From JBCBCP01 sp039817385 (lineage in GTDB: Bacteria > Pseudomonadota > Alphaproteobacteria > Rhodobacterales > Rhodobacteraceae): a stretch of 64,000 nucleotides of DNA. The first letter of the stretch is position 1; each line of letters starts with the position of its first letter. Below the pieces are notes generated by a model. The model saw only the letters and a list, made by a program, of their open reading frames with translations, did no database searches and had not been told where the DNA came from. This document shows positions 62,371 to 64,000 of the stretch, piece after piece. The translations under genes were made by a program, and so were the position numbers. Location: NCBI GenBank assembly GCA_039817385.1, contig JBCBVY010000004.1, forward strand, positions 186,001-250,000. The letters are read 5' to 3'.

Positions 62371-62763
62371 TTAGTTCGCTTTCGATTTGGGAGTGAAAGG
62401 CAGCGGCAGGACCGGCACACCATCCTCGATCAGCGCCTTGGCCTCCGCCGGTTTGGCCTCGCCCCAAATGCTGCGCTCGGGCGCGTCGCCCAGATGCATG
62501 GCGCGGGCCTCGCGCGCGAAATTCGTGCCGACATAGTCGGAGTTCTGCTCCACCTCGGCTTTCATCTTTTGCAGCGCCCGGCTCCGTGCCTCGTCGTCCG
62601 CCGTGGACACGCGCGGCGCCATCACCGCCTTGTCGACCTGCACACTACCGCAGATGGCGCAGGACACGTGGCCTGCATCCCGCAGGCTGTCATAGGCATC
62701 CGCGGAGGCAAACCAGCTTTCGAACGCATGGCCATTTGCACATTTGAGCGTGTATTTGATCAT
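62371..62763 (-). CDS. DUF1178 family protein
   Basis: 130 residues starting MIKYTLKCANGHAFESWFAS. Two cysteine pairs or near pairs (LKCANGH and VSCAICGSVQVDKAVMAPRV) form the zinc-ribbon-like N-terminal half that defines DUF1178, followed by the conserved EVEQNSDYVGTNFAREARAM and IWGEAKPAEAKALIEDGVPV. The function is unknown. In this group of bacteria it often lies next to a NUDIX gene, as here, 46 bases downstream of it. Confidence 0.9.
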   Translation of the reverse strand: MIKYTLKCANGHAFESWFASADAYDSLRDAGHVSCAICGSVQVDKAVMAPRVSTADDEARSRALQKMKAEVEQNSDYVGTNFAREARAMHLGDAPERSIWGEAKPAEAKALIEDGVPVLPLPFTPKSKAN

Positions 62764-62808
62764 GGGAATGACAGTATGGCCCGGATTGCCGGAATTGCCA
62801 GAGGCGGA

Positions 62809-63282
62809 TTAGCGCAGGCCGCGCGGGTCAAAGTCGCGCAGGATGCGCGCCAGTTCCGGCTCGGTCACCAGCGCCGCGGCCTTTTTGCGGCTGACCCATT
62901 TGCGCTTGCGCTCACGCGCTTCGGGCCATGACTTGGCAAGCGACTTCACCCGGACACCGTACACCATTGCCACGCAGGGAAGATCCGGCGCGCCGCGGAT
63001 GATCTTTGTGTAGGAATAAAGCCCCAGGGGGCGGCTGTCGGCCCGGCCAATCACCCCGGCCTCTTCCCACGCTTCCTGAAGCGCGGCCTCACCCGGGGTT
63101 TGTCCGTCCATCGGCCAGCCTTTGGGGATGATCCAGCGCCCGCGGCCCCGGGAGGTGATGATCAGGATCTGGACCTTCTTGTCGACCAACCGCCAGCAAA
63201 GCGCCGCAAATTGCGTGCGCACGTCCGACTTGGACTTGGCACGGATCGAAATGGGCAGCTGTTTAATCAATGGGGCGGTCAT
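62809..63282 (-). CDS. NUDIX hydrolase
   Basis: 157 residues from the ATG at 63282 (MTAPLIKQLPISIRAKSKSD). The Nudix box is GWPMDGQTPGEAALQEAWEE AGV. The metal-binding EE pair is intact, while the upstream Glu and the Arg of the consensus are both Gln, as in many diphosphoinositol-phosphatase-like relatives. WIIPKGWPM precedes it. It probably hydrolyses a nucleoside diphosphate-linked or polyphosphate compound. It lies upstream of the DUF1178 gene on the same strand and is divergent from modA. Confidence 0.9.
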   Translation of the reverse strand: MTAPLIKQLPISIRAKSKSDVRTQFAALCWRLVDKKVQILIITSRGRGRWIIPKGWPMDGQTPGEAALQEAWEEAGVIGRADSRPLGLYSYTKIIRGAPDLPCVAMVYGVRVKSLAKSWPEARERKRKWVSRKKAAALVTEPELARILRDFDPRGLR

Positions 63283-63346
63283 CAGCCACGACCTCTGGTT
63301 TCCGAAACGATATAGGGAATCGACGTAACATTCCAGTTGCAACTAC

Positions 63347-63361
63347 ATCTGGTGTCCAGAT
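63347..63361. promoter_or_regulatory. Dyad in the NUDIX-modA divergent region
   Basis: ATCTGG-TGT-CCAGAT is a perfect 6-bp dyad 75 bases before the modA ATG. It does not resemble the ModE consensus I know, so its binder is unknown. Confidence 0.35.
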
Positions 63362-63435
63362 CGGTGTGAATAAGCCTATTTTCCGTTACGCTGTCGCGGC
63401 TTGGCATTCGCGCGCCGCGCCGCGATAGTCGCCAC

Positions 63436-64000
63436 ATGGTGATCCGCGTCCTGCTCGTAACTCTGCTTCTCCTGCCGGCCCCGCTGCGAGCGGACGGGCC
63501 GGTTGTCTTTGCCGCGGCGTCCCTGCGCGGGGTGCTGGAGCGCGCGGTGGAAGGCCTCAGCCCTGCGCCGCGGCTCAGCTATGGCGGCTCTGGTGCGATT
63601 GCCCAGCAGATGGCGCGGGGCGCGCCCGCGGACCTCGTGATCCTCGCGAGCCCGGACTGGATGGGCTGGCTGGCGGAGCGCGGGCATGTCACGGGTGCCC
63701 ACACCCTGTGGGGCGGGCGGCTTGTCGTCGTGGCGCGTGCGGGGCCGCCGCTAAAGGCCGCCAATACGGACGCGCTGCGTGCACGGCTGAACGGCGGACG
63801 GCTCGCCATCGGGCAGCGCCGCGCGGTGCCTGCCGGGATCTACGCCCGCGCGTGGCTGGAGCATATCGGCGCCTGGGACACGCTGGAGCCGCATCTGGCA
63901 GAGGCGCAGGACGTGCGCGCCGCGCTTGCCTTTGTCGTGCAGAGCGCCGCGCCCTTGGGTGTTGTCTATGCCTCCGACGCGCTCGCAGAGCCGCGCGTGC
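63436..64000 (+). CDS. modA: Molybdate ABC transporter binding protein ModA (partial, C-terminus off the window)
   Basis: 188 residues are visible. The signal peptide is VIRVLLVTLLLLPAPLRA-DG. The mature start VVFAAASLRGVLERAVEG and LSYGGSGAIAQQMARGAPAD match the ModA ligand pocket, where Ser in AAASL and in YGGSGA bind the oxyanion. LAIGQRRAVPAGIYARAWLE and the following helices agree. It should feed ModBC, expected just beyond the right edge. It would serve molybdoenzymes such as the CoxL-like protein in this window. Confidence 0.92.
   Translation, partial: MVIRVLLVTLLLLPAPLRADGPVVFAAASLRGVLERAVEGLSPAPRLSYGGSGAIAQQMARGAPADLVILASPDWMGWLAERGHVTGAHTLWGGRLVVVARAGPPLKAANTDALRARLNGGRLAIGQRRAVPAGIYARAWLEHIGAWDTLEPHLAEAQDVRAALAFVVQSAAPLGVVYASDALAEPRV

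Overview
The window reads as chromosomal DNA of a marine-type alphaproteobacterium of the Rhodobacteraceae (Roseobacter group). The support is high G+C, PutR/PutA, a MetR/MetF divergon, lysC-ptsP, a PopZ-like polar organiser, pcm-tolC, a form II CoxL-like oxidoreductase and many ABC importers. This is inferred from gene content; no marker gene such as 16S rRNA is present.

Layout. 1-10.5 kb: proline catabolism (putR partial, putA), a rhomboid protease, a GFA-family gene broken by one stop codon, suhB, an NADP-dependent oxidoreductase, a nitroreductase, metR/metF with a visible MetR-type operator, and a thioesterase. Two intergenic stretches here (6819-6975 and 7867-8127) are built from inverted repeats. 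10.6-25.1 kb: a DUF2235 hydrolase, orphan CoxL-like large subunit, TPR protein, valS (with a palindrome inside the reading frame), a 49-residue Tat-signal peptide, two PLP aminotransferases, an MsbA-type ABC exporter preceded by 35-bp tandem repeats, an arsenosugar-type glycosyltransferase and ygfZ. 25.1-25.9 kb holds remnants of a CobW-type GTPase and an amidohydrolase. 25.9-36.2 kb: a peptide-type ABC importer without an adjacent ATPase, efp, a DUF6280-like protein, cobQ, a PopZ-like protein, tolC, pcm and tRNA-Cys.

36.16-45.52 kb is an integrated mobile element. It sits in the 3' end of tRNA-Cys and is bounded by a perfect 17-bp direct repeat (36159-36175 and 45500-45516). It carries a tyrosine integrase, a secreted protein of unknown role, an XRE regulator, a type III restriction-modification pair (res, mod), and a 442-residue protein with motifs resembling a nucleic-acid polymerase palm. 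Upstream of the last gene lie about four 40-bp-spaced iteron-like repeats. I read it as a defence-carrying, plasmid-like integrative element, perhaps with its own replication module; that last point is inference.

45.5-46.9 kb, just outside the element, is decayed DNA (a di-haem cytochrome c peroxidase and a LuxR regulator, both broken). 46.9-56.8 kb is a compact galactoside utilisation locus: ABC importer (binding protein, two permeases, divergent ATPase), GH4 alpha-galactosidase-like enzyme, SDR sugar dehydrogenase, 2-dehydro-3-deoxygalactonokinase, SMP-30 lactonase and GH42 beta-galactosidase. Seven of these genes are chained by 1- or 4-base overlaps. Together they fit uptake and hydrolysis of galactosides followed by an oxidative De Ley-Doudoroff route; the dehydratase and aldolase are not in the window. 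57.0-64.0 kb: a LuxR regulator, ptsP, lysC, an SDR protein, a DUF1178 protein, a NUDIX hydrolase and the start of modA.
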